Assembly: GCF_003369915.1 (NCBI RefSeq)
Contig: NC_046674.1
Span: forward strand, 26,291,657-26,355,656
Direction of reading: 5' to 3'
Length of the DNA: 64,000 nt
DNA from: Drosophila miranda
Taxonomy: Eukaryota > Arthropoda > Insecta > Diptera > Drosophilidae
Position numbers and translations under genes: made by a program. The first letter of the stretch is position 1. Every line of letters starts with the position of its first letter. Positions 18,364-30,900 of this stretch are shown piece by piece. The notes under the pieces are model-generated. The model worked only from the letters and a program-made list of their open reading frames with translations, was not told the DNA's origin and did not search any database.

Positions 18364-18765
18364 TCTTGTTTCACTCTTCAATCATTTGAATATTTTCACC
18401 TTTTAGTTTAATATCTAATCGAAATATAACATAAGCGGCCGCGGGCTTTTCACTTTTCAACCGAAGTGCAAGTCCACGCACACTCAGTATGGTGGGGGGA
18501 ACGGGGAGGCAGGCGGCACCTACGGCCATTCCAAAACACCGTATTTCCTGAATCTACATCTTAAATCTAAAAATGGCATCTCTATTTTGGGCATTCTTAT
18601 TTTTTTCTTCAAAAGAGAGATAAAAGGATAAGCCAATCCCAAATTTAGGGACGCGGTAATTTTTATTTTCAAAGGAAAACTTAACAAGCCAAAGATTAGT
18701 GCTCCCTGTATACAGGGAACATACATACATGCATATCTACTCATATGTACCAATTATTCGATTTT
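18364..18765. other. Shared 3' region between convergent genes
   Basis: About 400 nt between the stop codons of the unidentified gene (+) and Aven (-). On the minus strand AATAAA lies at 18662-18667 (tttatt on +), a suitable Aven poly(A) signal. No other gene is seen. Confidence 0.6.
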
Positions 18766-19767
18766 TTACTCGCCCAGGACATTATCCAGCCAATTCTCCA
18801 CATCGTTTTTGCTAGCCGCCGACGACGGAGTGGCCGACTGAACCATTGGCATGGGCATCGGCATCGGCATCGGCATGGGCATGGCTATAGGATCAGGGAC
18901 AATGGTGCTTGGATCCGGCTGAATATTTGTCATGGCCAGCAGCTCCTCCAAATCATCTGCCAGGGCACCCTCCGGAGGTGCAGTAACAACGGGTTGCGGT
19001 TTTGCTGGGACCTTGGCGGACTTGGCCGAGGCAGCACGCGACTTTGAGGCACTGCCATTGGCCTCGCGCAGCACACGCTGCTGGTAGAGTGTCTCTGCCC
19101 GCTCGGCCGCCTCCGTCTGGGCCACGATTTGCTGGCGTGTGAACATGGAGGCGGGATAGTCCATGCGCTTGTAGAAAGGGATCGTCTGGAGGCCGGCATT
19201 CAGGCGGATAAGGTTTAGCGTGAAGTAGCCGCTGGCCGCCTTGGTGTGCAGCTGCGTCTGGCCTTCGGCAATGCTGGTCCACTCCTTCTCGGAACCGAAG
19301 GTGAAGTGGCCGCCACCCAGGTTGGGAAACTGCGTCAACTGCTTGTAGTCACCGGCCCGCAGTTGGGCGCGGGCGTTCTCATCGATGGGCGCTCCCGTGT
19401 CGATGCCAAGATGGTCCACGTCGTCCGTGTCGCTTGGCAGGACGTCCAGCAGGTCGCGATTCATTTGCGGAGCCAGTGTAGAGCCCCGGGATCCGCCGCC
19501 GGACGCCCAGTTGCCCTTGCGGGCAAAGCGAGGCTCGTCGCTGGAGTCGGCCACATCCACGATGCTCCGTACCGCCGTGGTCTGGGGCGAGCTGGAGGAG
19601 GTGGTAGTGGTAGTGCCACGGCGCTGCTGCTGGTGCAGCGGCTGCGGTTTGTGATGAGTGTATTGCTTCATGTTCCGCCGCTTCCTGTTTTGGGTAAACA
19701 TTTTTTAGCAGTGCCAGCAGCGATTACGTGCTACTTACTCCTTGGATCGATCGTCCTTGCCGGACAT
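18766..19767 (-). CDS. Aven: Aven homologue (cell-death / checkpoint regulator)
   Basis: Model on the minus strand: exon 1 at 19767..19739 (29 nt) and exon 2 at 19684..18766, with a 54-nt intron. The total is 948 nt, 315 residues. Exon 1 starts [10 protein letters not shown] and joins KRRNMKQY in frame (GA|G). This is preferred over the in-frame ATG at 19701, which lies inside the intron. Aven features: the [12 protein letters not shown] block near the middle, followed by [19 protein letters not shown], an acidic [12 protein letters not shown] segment, and the C-terminal VENWLDNVL motif that Aven proteins share (human ends with a similar DWLDSMI). A (Met-Pro)n run near the C-terminus is encoded by a gcatcg/gcatgg repeat (18846-18884). 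In animals Aven modulates apoptosis and ATM/ATR checkpoint signalling. It is divergent from the ChaC gene. Drosophila dAven (CG15727 from memory) is the likely orthologue. Confidence 0.88.
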
Positions 19768-21121
19768 TCTGCTACGTAGTTGGGGTGGCGGGGGCTTCGC
19801 AAAGGTAGTTTGAATTTAAAATCTGGTTTGTTTACACCCTCAGTCAGGTGTTGTTGCTGTGGCAGCCCAATGCTGTAAGTGCGAGTGAAATGGAAACAGT
19901 GAAATGGTATCGGTGACAGCTGTGTCTAACAGCGCGCTTCAAATGGAATCATTGCACGTAACAGCACGGCCTATGTTGCGCCTTACAGCACCTTTATTGA
20001 GTTGTGCTAAAAGCATTTTCAAATATATATATAGTACAGTGCCACCAAATTGATGCTCAGAACTGTGATTTTGATAACCCTTTTCTGACCTGGCCTTTCA
20101 CCTCTTAATACAGTAGAAATTTTTTTTTTTTGTATTGAGGCATATTTATTTTTGCATAACCTAGGGGAGAATAGAATTGAGAAAGTGTTTGTCATCCCAG
20201 GTTCCAATGAATGCAGAAAATAGGCATTGGTTGCACTTACATTTTGAATTGCATGTGTTGGGGAACAGCTGTCCTTAAACCGCTATTCTGTTACGCGCAG
20301 TTACAAGAACAGTCTGTGCTGTTACGCACACATTTATGCTGTTATGCGCAAAAATTTTTTTTTTGCCAACTTTTCAATAACCAAATCGGGCTGCGTCAAC
20401 TGTTTGCACGAAAAAGAAAAGTGTTGTTACCCTGAACAACTACTTCCGTGCCAAGTTTGAAGTGGGATTTAAAAAAATTATTTATAAGCAAAGCACAAGC
20501 TAGTTTATGTAAATGCATCAAAACGTCTTTTTTTTCGTTTGGCAATTAAGAATTGTTTTTTTTTGTATAAAAACGCGATTACTTTTCATTTCGTTTTGAA
20601 AACGGAGAAATCCTGCGGATAATGATAACGAGAGCACCAATTAATGTGATTTCAAAAGAAAATTGGATCACTTTTTGAATATAGCTCACACACCATACAT
20701 ATATGTATATTTTTCATAGTATATTCCACTAATTTTTAAAACGAGTTATCGACGCACCGCCTTTTCTAATGCACCAAAGTAGAAATCGTGTAGAAATGCC
20801 ATTTGGAGCAATCGGATTAGTATTCGTGATCACCAACGAAAACCGTTTGCCTAAACCTTATTTTATAAACAATGCAATAATGATGAGTTCTTAAAATTAA
20901 CCACATTTGTATCAAATGGATTTGATTGTCGCGTGAAACTATACTTTCAGTGCTGAGGGTCTTAGCTAGCTAGTTATATTCAACCGAATATCAAAATTGA
21001 GGAATGTGATAGAATATGAATACAAATAGATCGTCAGTATATTTTTGGTATATTATGAAACTGTGACGTATATTTCGATATATTTTTGAGGGTCAGACCG
21101 TTTTTTGTATCTATAAATCCG
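19768..21121. promoter_or_regulatory. Divergent intergenic region, Aven / ChaC
   Basis: 1.35 kb. Near Aven it carries several GTAACAGC/CTGTTACG-type words: taacagcgcg 19928, gtaacagcac 19959, ttacagcacc 19983, and in the opposite orientation ctgttacgcgcagttac 20287, gctgttacgcacac 20319 and gctgttatgcgca 20338. Most of the rest is AT-rich without a recognised element. Confidence 0.45.
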
Positions 21122-21132
21122 CGGTCACACTG
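21122..21132 (+). promoter_or_regulatory. Core promoter Motif 1 (M1BP site)
   Basis: CGGTCACACTG matches the Drosophila housekeeping core-promoter word YGGTCACACTR (Ohler motif 1, bound by M1BP). It lies about 110 nt upstream of the first long-frame ATG of the ChaC gene (21234) and 7 nt upstream of an alternative ATG at 21139. Transcription probably starts within a few tens of bases. Confidence 0.7.
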
Positions 21133-21233
21133 CCGCCGATGCTGCCAAAAATTTATTTAATTGGTAAGTTTTGGTAGAGACGAGACCGATTCTATCTGCC
21201 TCTGGATTTATGGAGTGTATATATAGCTGAACC

Positions 21234-22238
21234 GTGTTGCCGTGTTTTTTTTGCCGACAGCGGTTGGAGATGTTGTGCTTTCTTAGCTTACGGCTACACC
21301 GTAGCCTTACTCGCACCCAGCTGTCAGGCGTTGCCGGCGATATCTTCCGGGCCTTTTTCGCAGACCTGATCACGCCAGACGGACCAAATACAAGTACATA
21401 TCCCGCCGCCACAGCACAGCTTCACAGCTTCGATTTAGCGTCTAGTAACCAGAATGTAGCCATAGCGCCTTCGGACGATGATGTGTGGATCTTCGGCTAC
21501 GGGTCGCTGGTGTGGAAGGCGGACTTTCCCTATATCGACCGCCGGCGCGGCTTTGTATGGGGATTCAAAAGGCGCTTCTACCAGCACAGCATCGACCACC
21601 GGGGCATGCCCGACAAGCCAGGGCGGGTAGTGACCTTGCTGCCCGGCGATCCCGCTGAGGATCGGGTCTACGGCGTAGCCTACCGCATTGCTGCCGCCCA
21701 GAAGGATGCGGTGCTCAATCACTTGGACTACCGCGAGAAGAACGGCTACGAGCGCTGCAGTCTGGAGTTTCACGAGTATCTATCCGCCACGGAACCCATC
21801 CAGGTGATCATGTATGTAGCGACGCAAGCCAACGACTCCTATGCCGGCGACGTGTGGCAAGTGCCGTGCATAGCCAGGCAAATCTTCACCTCTGCCGGAC
21901 CCAGCGGCCCCAATCGAGATTACCTCTTTAACTTGGCCCTAGCCATGGAGAAACTGTTTCCCGGTGCCGTTGACGAACACCTCACTGAGCTGGTGACCTG
22001 TGTGAGGCGCCACATCGAGCAGGATGAGCCCGAGCTGCTGCAGCGTGCCCTGCAGGAGGAGATAACCAACATCCTCTGCGAATCTGTCAGGGAGGCGGTC
22101 AGGGAGGACGAGCCTCTAGACCATGGGGAGACCTCGCGGCGGCTGGAGGCTCTGCACCGAAACTGCCAGAAATCTGGCTGGCGAGAGCCACTTCTTGACG
22201 TGCAGTTGAGACGGCAGAGCCTCTCCACACCTTCCTGA
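21234..22238 (+). CDS. ChaC-family gamma-glutamylcyclotransferase
   Basis: This enzyme family cleaves glutathione to 5-oxoproline and Cys-Gly in the cytosol. The signature glycine loop FGYGSLVW lies near residue 86. It is followed by the family block RRFYQHSIDHRGMPDKPGRV, then VYGVAYRI, and LDYREKNGYER with the expected catalytic Glu near residue 168. Next come AGDVWQVPCIARQI and AGPSGPNRDYLFNLA. A 75-residue helical extension follows the usual ChaC end. The frame as given is 334 residues. The N-terminus is uncertain. A second ATG is at 21270. A spliced alternative also fits: ATG 21139..21163 joined by gtaagt/cag to 21364, in frame, 299 residues, removing the Arg-rich leader. If the leader is real, it could act as a mitochondrial presequence. 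Probably the X-linked ChaC gene CG2540 (from memory). Confidence 0.88.
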   Translation: MLPCFFCRQRLEMLCFLSLRLHRSLTRTQLSGVAGDIFRAFFADLITPDGPNTSTYPAATAQLHSFDLASSNQNVAIAPSDDDVWIFGYGSLVWKADFPYIDRRRGFVWGFKRRFYQHSIDHRGMPDKPGRVVTLLPGDPAEDRVYGVAYRIAAAQKDAVLNHLDYREKNGYERCSLEFHEYLSATEPIQVIMYVATQANDSYAGDVWQVPCIARQIFTSAGPSGPNRDYLFNLALAMEKLFPGAVDEHLTELVTCVRRHIEQDEPELLQRALQEEITNILCESVREAVREDEPLDHGETSRRLEALHRNCQKSGWREPLLDVQLRRQSLSTPS

Positions 22239-22880
22239 CGCCCCGAAGAGCACTTTAATCGCATCAACTAGACAATTTTTTATTTATTATCGTTAAATAT
22301 TGCATGTGCGTGTTGTTGTGTCCATTCCAAATGTTCCCGTGAATACATGTCGCCTGTTAGGGCGGAAGGTCTGTGTAAATCTGCGTTGATAAGCCGCAAC
22401 GGATTATTTATGGAAGTCCAGTTTGAATTTATACCAGCCAGCTGACGGATGATTTACAGCAGTCTAGCCCGATAGTTTTACACTTGTCTATCGATGTTTT
22501 AATATCTTCAATATTTTGTGACATAGAAATGGCAAAATGCGTGTCAGAGTGAGATATTGCTATCCGTACCTGTCAATTCGTGGTTTGCATCAAAATCATT
22601 TGTTTGTTGAAGCCAAAGAAATCAGTCGGAGAAAATCGCGTTGCTATCAGCTACAGCTTTTCGATAAGCTGATAAAATTATGTTGCTAGACGCAACCTCG
22701 TTGTGCTAACACACCTTGTAGAATTCATGTAAAAATAATGTGTAACGTAGAAATGTTATTTGAAGGCATCTTCTCGACCTCTACATCATCAATTTCTTCA
22801 AATATCATATCATATATCCCACAAAAATTTTTTCACATAACAAATGTTACTTAAAAATGTATTATCAAAAAAATATAGAT
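22239..22880. other. Intergenic region ChaC to tomosyn
   Basis: 640 nt of AT-rich sequence with no reading frame of note and no recognised element. It includes several gataag/cttatc-like words (for example 22662-22676). Confidence 0.5.
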
Positions 22881-22881
22881 A

Positions 22882-22920
22882 TATCGATATTTTGGAACAT
22901 ATGGCCACACTTAACTAAAG
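22882..22920 (+). promoter_or_regulatory. DRE-containing candidate tomosyn promoter
   Basis: A perfect DRE core TATCGATA lies at 22882-22889, followed 24 nt later by tggccacactta, a near match to Motif 1 (YGGTCACACTR). The sequence downstream becomes GC-richer and CA/GT-rich, consistent with a 5' leader. It is 5 kb from the first recognised tomosyn coding exon, so assignment to tomosyn is inferred from orientation and from the absence of another gene. Confidence 0.5.
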
Positions 22921-24615
22921 CTAATAACAATACTGTCGTGTCTGTTTTCTGCGCGTTTTGCGAACGGATTTTCGCCTTTGTTTTTTTGTTTAGCTCGGGC
23001 ATCGTGGCCAATAGCAATTGCAGAGCAATGCATTAACTAATTGGTTAAGCGTGACGAGTGTCAACGACAACCTGTCTGTCCAGCGCGGCCACCTACGCAG
23101 GAAGGAATTCGCCATGAAACAGGTGGGCGCTGTGCGACAGTCGGTCGGTTGTGTAGTGGACTAGGGTGGTCACCTTCAGAGGGGTGTGTAGGTGTTGGAT
23201 GTGCTCTTCTTTTGTTGTTGGTGCTGATGATATTTTGCTGACGATGATGTTATATTGGGTTTGTTTTTTTAATGTGCATATGCAAATTCTATTGTTTTGT
23301 TGCTGACTATAATTGTACGCAATACGTACGTCGTGCATATGGTAGTGTGAGTGCTGGTGTGTGTGAAAGTATGACAACATGTTTGCATTTGCGTATTGAG
23401 CGAAGCAACTCTTCAAGCCGGGCCATGCCCTGGCTTACCCTAGCCCACTCCTTCAGATGAATCACTAAAACTAGAGTAGAAGAGTAAATCTTTGACGTTG
23501 ACATTACACTACGCTACACTACTCACAGCCACATGCACTCTCATTTGCCACCGCTTATCAAACAAGAGCTGGCTGTTATTTACATATATGTGTGTGGACC
23601 CCTACTCTCTGTGTATGTGCATATAATGTATATCTTTATCGTTATACGCGCTCTCTGGTGCCCAACAAGTTTCTTATTAGTGGAGATTGGGGAAGATTAT
23701 GTACATTATTCATATGACGCAAGAGCTTTTCTGCGCGCGTTGTTCCTTTTATTGCATACTTTGCTGAGTTATTGATAATGGCGTCGTCGTCCTGGTGCCT
23801 GGCTGCCGCCCCCGTTAGTTTGTGTGTTTGCGTGTGAGTGCGTGCTCGCTTAAAGGACATTTAGCACATTTCCAGGCATAACTCATTTCAATTTCAATGC
23901 AAATTTCCACCAACATACATATTTACATATACACTCGAATATATGTATGTGTTTGTAGGTGGGGTGTATTTACATTTTAGCAGATTACATTTTTTAGTAT
24001 GTACGGGTACGTACACCCCCTTCCACCCTTCTTTAAACAGATATGCCCCGTCTTCCGTCTTCACACTCGCACTCACACACACACACGCACTCCACCCACA
24101 ACAAGTATCGATTCCTAGGGTTGCCAAGCAGTGCCTAAATCTAGGCCTAGAAATCAAAGCCAGCGGTGACAACCCTTAAACTCTTTGCTGCTGCTTTGCA
24201 TAACCACCAGGAAGGATGTGTGTGTGTATATGTACCATATACATACACGTGGGGGAAACTGCGCGGAAACCAATTTCCCAACCATTTAGTTCAGTTTTCG
24301 GTGAAGAGCGTCCAGACGCGTGTCCCCGTAGCTAGGAGAAAAACCCTCTCAAGAAACATCCATTTGGCCATAAAAACAAAATAAAAAAACCTCCAATTTA
24401 AGAGAAAATCGCAAATCAAAGACGTCGCTGCTCTAAACTGTCTCCAGATGTTTCGCAACAGTAAATTGTGTAAATGTCCAGAAACTAGCTGTAATTTGAG
24501 CATGGTTGGGTCCAAGTAGTGGGGCAGAGCGAGAGAAGGAGTGTGTGTGTTCTGGTGCTGTGGTGCTGCCTCTGCTGCTGGTTCTGCTCCTGCGCTGCCT
24601 CAACAAATTTTACAG

Positions 24616-24618
<3 letters not shown>

Positions 24619-24662
<44 letters not shown>
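24619..24662 (+). repeat. (GT)22 microsatellite
   Basis: 44 nt of perfect GT dinucleotide repeat in the tomosyn 5' region. Confidence 0.95.
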
Positions 24663-24664
<2 letters not shown>

Positions 24665-26451
24665 CGTGTCATGTGACCGCGCGCGCAAAACATTTTGCAT
24701 TGTTTTTGCTACGTTCTGCTCACGTCGCTGTTCCCTCTGCTGCTGCTTTCCTTTCCTGTACGCGAAATTTTGGGGGCGCCTAGCGTAAGCATGCGCAATG
24801 GTCCCCACAATCTGGCGCTACTACATAGCGCTCACATGTTAGCTTCTGCTGCTGCTGTCCCAGCACACGTGTGCAGAATAAGTTCACGAGATTATATTTA
24901 AGGCAAGGTTTAATTTAATCCAATTTTCGCTGCCGTGAAGTATGGCGCATTAGCAATTGGCCAATTGGAATTCCAGAGGATCAGCCAGTCCATACGGCTG
25001 GTGTGTGTGTGCCTGTTCCTGTGCCATTTAGGGATAGTGTGTGTGTGTGTGTGTGTGTCTGAGAGTGTGGGTGCGAGGGAGTGCGATAGGAGTGTGTCCT
25101 GTCCTGTCCTCGTCCTAGTGAGCATCCCCTCTGTGTGTCTCTCTCGCGCGCGCTCTCACGGTCGCACTCTCTGGGCAGAAGAGGTGCAAATTCCTTCGCA
25201 CTGGCAGCACACACTCTGCCAGAAGTAGCAGCAGCAGAGGCAGCAGCAGCAGAATTGGCACCAGCCTCACAGTAGCCAACTGACCAGCTAACCAGAAGCT
25301 TACTTTTTGTTGTCTCTCTTGCACGGAGATCCCCTGTAATCTCGCACTGAGAACTAAAGAAACTAGAAATAAAACGGCGATAGAAAAGCTTTAGAATAAG
25401 CACCGTTAACGGCGCGCGCGATTCGCTCACTCGATATTTGTTTGTTCGTGTGTGTGTGTGAAGAAAATCAATTGACAGGAATTTTGATTCAATTTTTTGT
25501 TAGTTTCTTTCTCTCTGTGAAGTAACACCTTCCGCCCCCGGGCCCCCCGGGCCACACAGATAGATGCTGTAGAACAGACTAGAGCAAAAGAAAAGGCTGC
25601 CAAAGTGCGTTCCCCTCACCAATCGTCCACCAATCGAAAGAAAGCGAAAGGAAATAACATTCGTTATTATCGTTACTCTTTTTTCTTGTGGCAGTGCATA
25701 TTCTACTTCTAGATGTGTGAGTGGCAAGTGTGAGTGCTGCGGGCAACGTGCGCGGAGAGGAGAGATGTAGTTTAAACAAACAACAAATATGTGAGTAGCA
25801 ACAAGCCAGAAATCAGTAAAGGTAACGGCAACGCTAACGGTACCCCAATGTCCGTGTGTGTAAAAAAATCTGTAAATCGAGGTTATCTATACGCACACAT
25901 GTACAGTGAGTAAGTGTCGCGTGGGGAGGGATAGGGGGAAGGAGGGAGTCAAGTGAGAGCGAGAGGGATATGCTTACGTACACATATATACATACACAGA
26001 TTTGAGCAGCAGCATCCTACTCCCCTACTCTCTCTCTCTCTCTCGTTCTCATCGTCTTCGTGTTCCTCTCCCGCACACTCACTCACTCTCACTCCCCCCA
26101 ACGGTGGCATTTTAATCATCATTAGAAGAGGGGGAGGCGGGTGGGGGGGGGGGGGGAGGAGTACGGCACACTGTCATTATCACCCCCTCACCCACTGGGC
26201 TGGAGTATGGGTAGTGGTAGGGGGGTGGGGAGGGGGGGGGTAGGTCTGTCGTCGGTCAGGCGCCATGTGTAAGCTCTCTCTCCTCTCGCTCCCCTCTCAG
26301 CGATGTTTGTTTTGCGGGAATTAAATTTAAAGTATGGCAACGATTTGCTTTTCACTTTCCTGTGTGGCTCCCTGTGGCTCCCCCCGATCCTACCCACTCG
26401 ATTTTTTTTTTTTACTGTTGCGCTCATTTGTCCTGCCGACTCAGCGCTATA

Positions 26452-26477
26452 TACACACACACACACACACACACACA
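26452..26477 (+). repeat. (AC)13 microsatellite
   Basis: Perfect AC repeat following gcgctatat, in the tomosyn 5' region. Confidence 0.95.
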
Positions 26478-27967
26478 AATATACCACAAGTGTGTGAGTA
26501 TGCCTACTCAATTGCGTGTGTGTGTGAGTTTGTTTGTCAAAGCGTAAACAATTGCAAAAAAAAAAATATACAAAAAAAGCAAAGAAAAAAGCACAAACAA
26601 CAGCAAAAATAACGGGGAAAACAAGGAAAAAGGAAAGCTGACTCAAACACGCGACTGTATGTGTGTGTGTGCATGAGAGTGTGCGAAACAAAAAATCGAT
26701 TTGTGTGCCATCAAAAAGTGCATATATAGGCAGCCCATATATCTACATACATATATCCATATATGGGTATCTATGGCATACACGTGTCTCTCTCTGTGGG
26801 TGTGCGGAGGGGTAGCAAGAAGCATTCATACGTTGTGCAACATAATGTTGCAAACAACGAAACGAAACGACTTTCAATTAACGAACAACAATCGTTCGGG
26901 GTGGTGATGGGGCGGAGGCCCTTGACAAGGCAGAAATCCATTTAACCTTTGAATTGAATGCAAGTCCCAGATTGATTTCATTCTGGGGCCCCCCCCCCCC
27001 CTCCGCCCCCTCCTTGCCCGCAATGCAACACAACGGGTGGGTGCAGTGGGTTACTGTGTGGATGCATGGGAAGCAAAGTGCTGGTGCTCATGGGGCAATC
27101 TTAATTAATCAACGTGTCCCTGCCCCGGAGGAAAGAGGAAAGGCAGAAATCAAGGTTTATGTAATCCCCTGGCACTCAACAAAAAAAAAAGAAAAGAATG
27201 AACAGAACAGAACAGGAAAGCAAAAACCACTCTCGATAGACAATTGATGTGCAATTGTGTGTGTGTGTATATATGTGTGTGTGTGAGTGTCTTGAATGCT
27301 ATCGATATCGGATGTGGAAAACGGGATAACTGTAATCCAGAACAGATGATTAATCTATCAAAAGTGGAACATAATTAAGCTCTCTTGAAGCTCACAAACA
27401 ATCAAAAATATTGAGTGGATCGAAGTTTTGTTGTTGAATCTGATCAATTTACTTATGCCTATGTATCTTTCCGTTTCCTTCTCGATTTCAGCTATCAATT
27501 CAACTATTGCTAACCTAGTTTCACTCCCCAACAAAAGAATCAAAGAAAAATCAAATACTACATCGAGATCTACCAAACATTAATTGCCAAAAACAACAAC
27601 TAATCACTCTCGGAATCCAGATCCAAATCAGAGCAAAAGCAAAAGAAAGGGCCAACATTTTTCGGTACTCCTCGCAAGCTGAATCCTTTCCCTCCAGGCA
27701 CAACACCTCTACACCAAAAGGCACCAACTCTGTCCACAGCCAGCTCTAGTTCCAGCTTGCAACCTCCGACTCTCACTCACTCAACCCGGTAAAACGCTAG
27801 AAATAAAAGGAAACCACTTTCGGAAACCACCTTCCCCTTAGCTAGAAAAAGAAAGAGAGAGAGAGAGCGAGAGAGAGATCCAGAAGATTGCAGAAGTACA
27901 GAGAGTACTGAAAGAAGACGAAGGAGTGTGATAGAGGAGGAGAAGGAGGACGACTCATGTTAGAAAA

Positions 27968-30900
27968 ATGAAAAAGTTCACATTCAAAGGAGTTCTAGAT
28001 GGATTTCGACAAAGCGTTCAGCCCCAAGCCACACGACAGGAGCAGGAGATCCAAGAGCAGCTCAAGGCCGATCATTTCACATTGAAGAAAGTAAGATATC
28101 GCCAGAAAACAAACAAACTAATGCTGCCCAACCCAATCATAAGAACCGATCACCCCAAAAAGTGAGCAGACATCGCGACATGGCATCTGTTGCAGCTAGC
28201 GGGTGTTTTATCTGGTAGCTGTACCCTTTTGAATCTATCATAAGACACACGCGGCTATGACCGATGCCCAAACCATCCAAGATTCAATAATTAGTAATCA
28301 ATAATCAGCAATCCCCCCTCCACCGCCCCAGTGGAACTCCCCATCTGGAATCAGCATATATTCATTCCATCTAACGCTCTTAATCTCAACCCTCCCCATC
28401 TCTCTTTTCGCAGACCTTTCGCCATGGCTTTCCGTACTCGCCCACATCCTTTGCCTTCGATCCGGTACAGAAACTAATAGCGATTGGGGACAAATCGGGC
28501 TACATTCGCATGTGAGTGCCATCCTTATTTTGCTGCTGTGTCTGTATCCTGCCGTCTCTAATTGGAAACACACATCTGTTTCTGTTTCTTTTTCTGTTTC
28601 TCCTATATTTATTTATGAATGCTTGAATCGCATGCAGATTGGGAAAACCTGGCGTCGATGCCCATGCCAAACACGAGGGCGAATCCGAGTGCGCCGTGCT
28701 CTTTGCCCAGTTCCTGGTCAATGAGGGGGCCCTCGTCACCGTCACCGCCGATGACACCATACACTTGTGGAGCATACGCCAAAAGACGCCGCGCATTGTG
28801 CAAAGTCTGAAGTTTCAGCGGGAGCGGTGAGTCCCACCTACGAACCATTGAAGGGATGATTGGATGTTTTAGCTTTTGAATTAACGAGTGAAATATGCCA
28901 GTCTATTGGCAATCATCGATGAAACTTGATGGGAAATTTTAAAGTGGTATAGAACACATAGAGCAGTTCTTGGCTGCAGCTATACACCTGCTATACAATT
29001 GACCATTGAACTGTAAATCAATTCGAAAGATAAACTCTCCCAGTAACTAGCTGACAAGTCAGTACGAGTACGAGTAGGAGTATTACTGTAGTAATTCCTT
29101 CAATTAAAACAAATATCATTATCATTCGAAATATGAACGCGAACCTTAGGTCAATTGATATTGCATTGAATTCGTTTACGAATGAAACATATCGAATTAA
29201 GATCATTCTTTAATTGTTCTTTTAATAGTTCATAAAATGTATACATGTATATTCTTTTTCGAATCTATACACAAAGAAAACAGTAACTAATGCATCTCTA
29301 TTAGTTAGCTACTTAATATTCTATCAATTAGAACTTCAAGAACTGGTAGTTTTTGGGCTCTCAGAGCTCTCATCCTTTTGTGCCTTAGAAACAGTATCGA
29401 AAGCAATAATTCAAGGGGGATCCATTAGTAATCATTGATGTCATTCATTATCGAAACGTACGAGTACGAGTATGCTTACGTTTTTACATTACGTTTATTT
29501 CCATATTGCAGCGTGACTTGCATACACTTGCCCGTGGGCAGCAAATGGCTGTACGTGGGCACTGAGAAGGGAAACATACACGTTGTTCACATAGATACAT
29601 TTGCACTTAGTGGATATATTATTAACTGGAATAAAGCAATTGAAGTGTAAGTACGAGTACGAGTACGATACTGATGGGAGTCCTTGATTATATGATTTCC
29701 ATTTCCGTGCTCTGTGCTCTGTGCGCAGGGTTAGAACTAGTCATCCAGGTGCTGTGATTGCGTTATGTGATAATCCATTGGATGCAAACAAGGTGAGTAC
29801 TGGCCACAGAACCGTGTACATGGGCCTCCGTACTGATTCTTTTGTTCGAAACCTAGTTGCTTATTGCATTTGAGTGCGGGCTGCTTGTGTTGTGGGATCT
29901 GAAGGCGAAATGCGCTGAGATACGATGGCAGGCGGCCGAGGCTGTCAAGTCCCTGGCCTGGCACTACGAGGGCAAGTACTTTGTATCATCGCACACGGAT
30001 GGCTCCATTTGCTCGTGGCCAACTAGGCCCCAGCCGAAGCCCCAGTCGCAGGTTTGTCCGCACGGTAAGTTCTCCTCACTCCCCCGTCTTGCAGCCACCA
30101 AACGATCCTGCCTCCTGTCTCCTGCATCCACTGATTGATCTCTGCTCTCTCTGCTTTAGCAAAAATCAACAAAGATGGCAATGCGGAAAAGTGTAAACCG
30201 ATCTATAAAGTTGACTTGAAGTCCAGCACAACTGGGTGAGCACTTTTTGCTAAACAATTTGCTTATGCTGCTGCTGCTGCTGCTTTACTATTGATAGTTC
30301 ATTTCGAATTCATTTTATTTCAGTGAAACTTTCACAATTTTCTCTGGTGGCATGCCGTCGGAGAAGGGCTCAAAGTCGAATTGCATCACCGTGATGGTCG
30401 GCAAGGCCACAACGGTGCTAGAGATGGAGCATGCTGTATGCGATTTCATCACCCTCTGCGAGAATCCCTGGCCATGCGGTAAAGTCTCCCATCAGAGGGC
30501 ATGAGCAGAACGAATCATGGGTTAAACATCAATATGTACATATGCCATTACCTCTGTCTGTTGTTTCCATCTGTTCATCAAAGGGGATCGTCTGCCCGAC
30601 TAGAATACATACTTTCAAATTGGTTATGCGCTGGTTGCTATGTAGTATTTGCTATAGCTTGCTATAGCAAAGTAATGATGAGTGATTAGATTCATCTGTT
30701 TCCATCTATTCCTACAACTTAAACTAGATATGTTTATTATATATTGCCAATACAACTATCATCCTAAGAAAATTGGCAAACTGGCTTAAGATTAGAAAAA
30801 CATAATTCTCAAGTAGTATTTCCATTTGTGTCTGTTCGCTTATGGGAAATTCGTATAGCGAATGAAATCTACTGCATAGTATGTACATATTTGGAATGTC

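Larger units (their letters stand above)
22921..27967 (+). other. tomosyn 5' leader and/or first intron
   Basis: 5 kb with no separate gene. It holds (GT)22 at 24619-24662, (AC)13 at 26452-26477, CT tracts at 26026-26043, poly-G at 26139-26155, poly-C at 26990-27001, and a GAGA tract at 27853-27877 just before the first coding exon. At 23113-23121 a short ATGAAACAG is followed by a splice-donor-like gtgggc, a possible leader exon boundary. The many Cys/Val/Ser or His/Thr frames here are translations of dinucleotide repeats. Confidence 0.5.

Noticed and set aside
24519..24808. Frames rich in CysVal or HisThr around the GT repeat
   Set aside because: They follow directly from the (GT)22 microsatellite on either strand.
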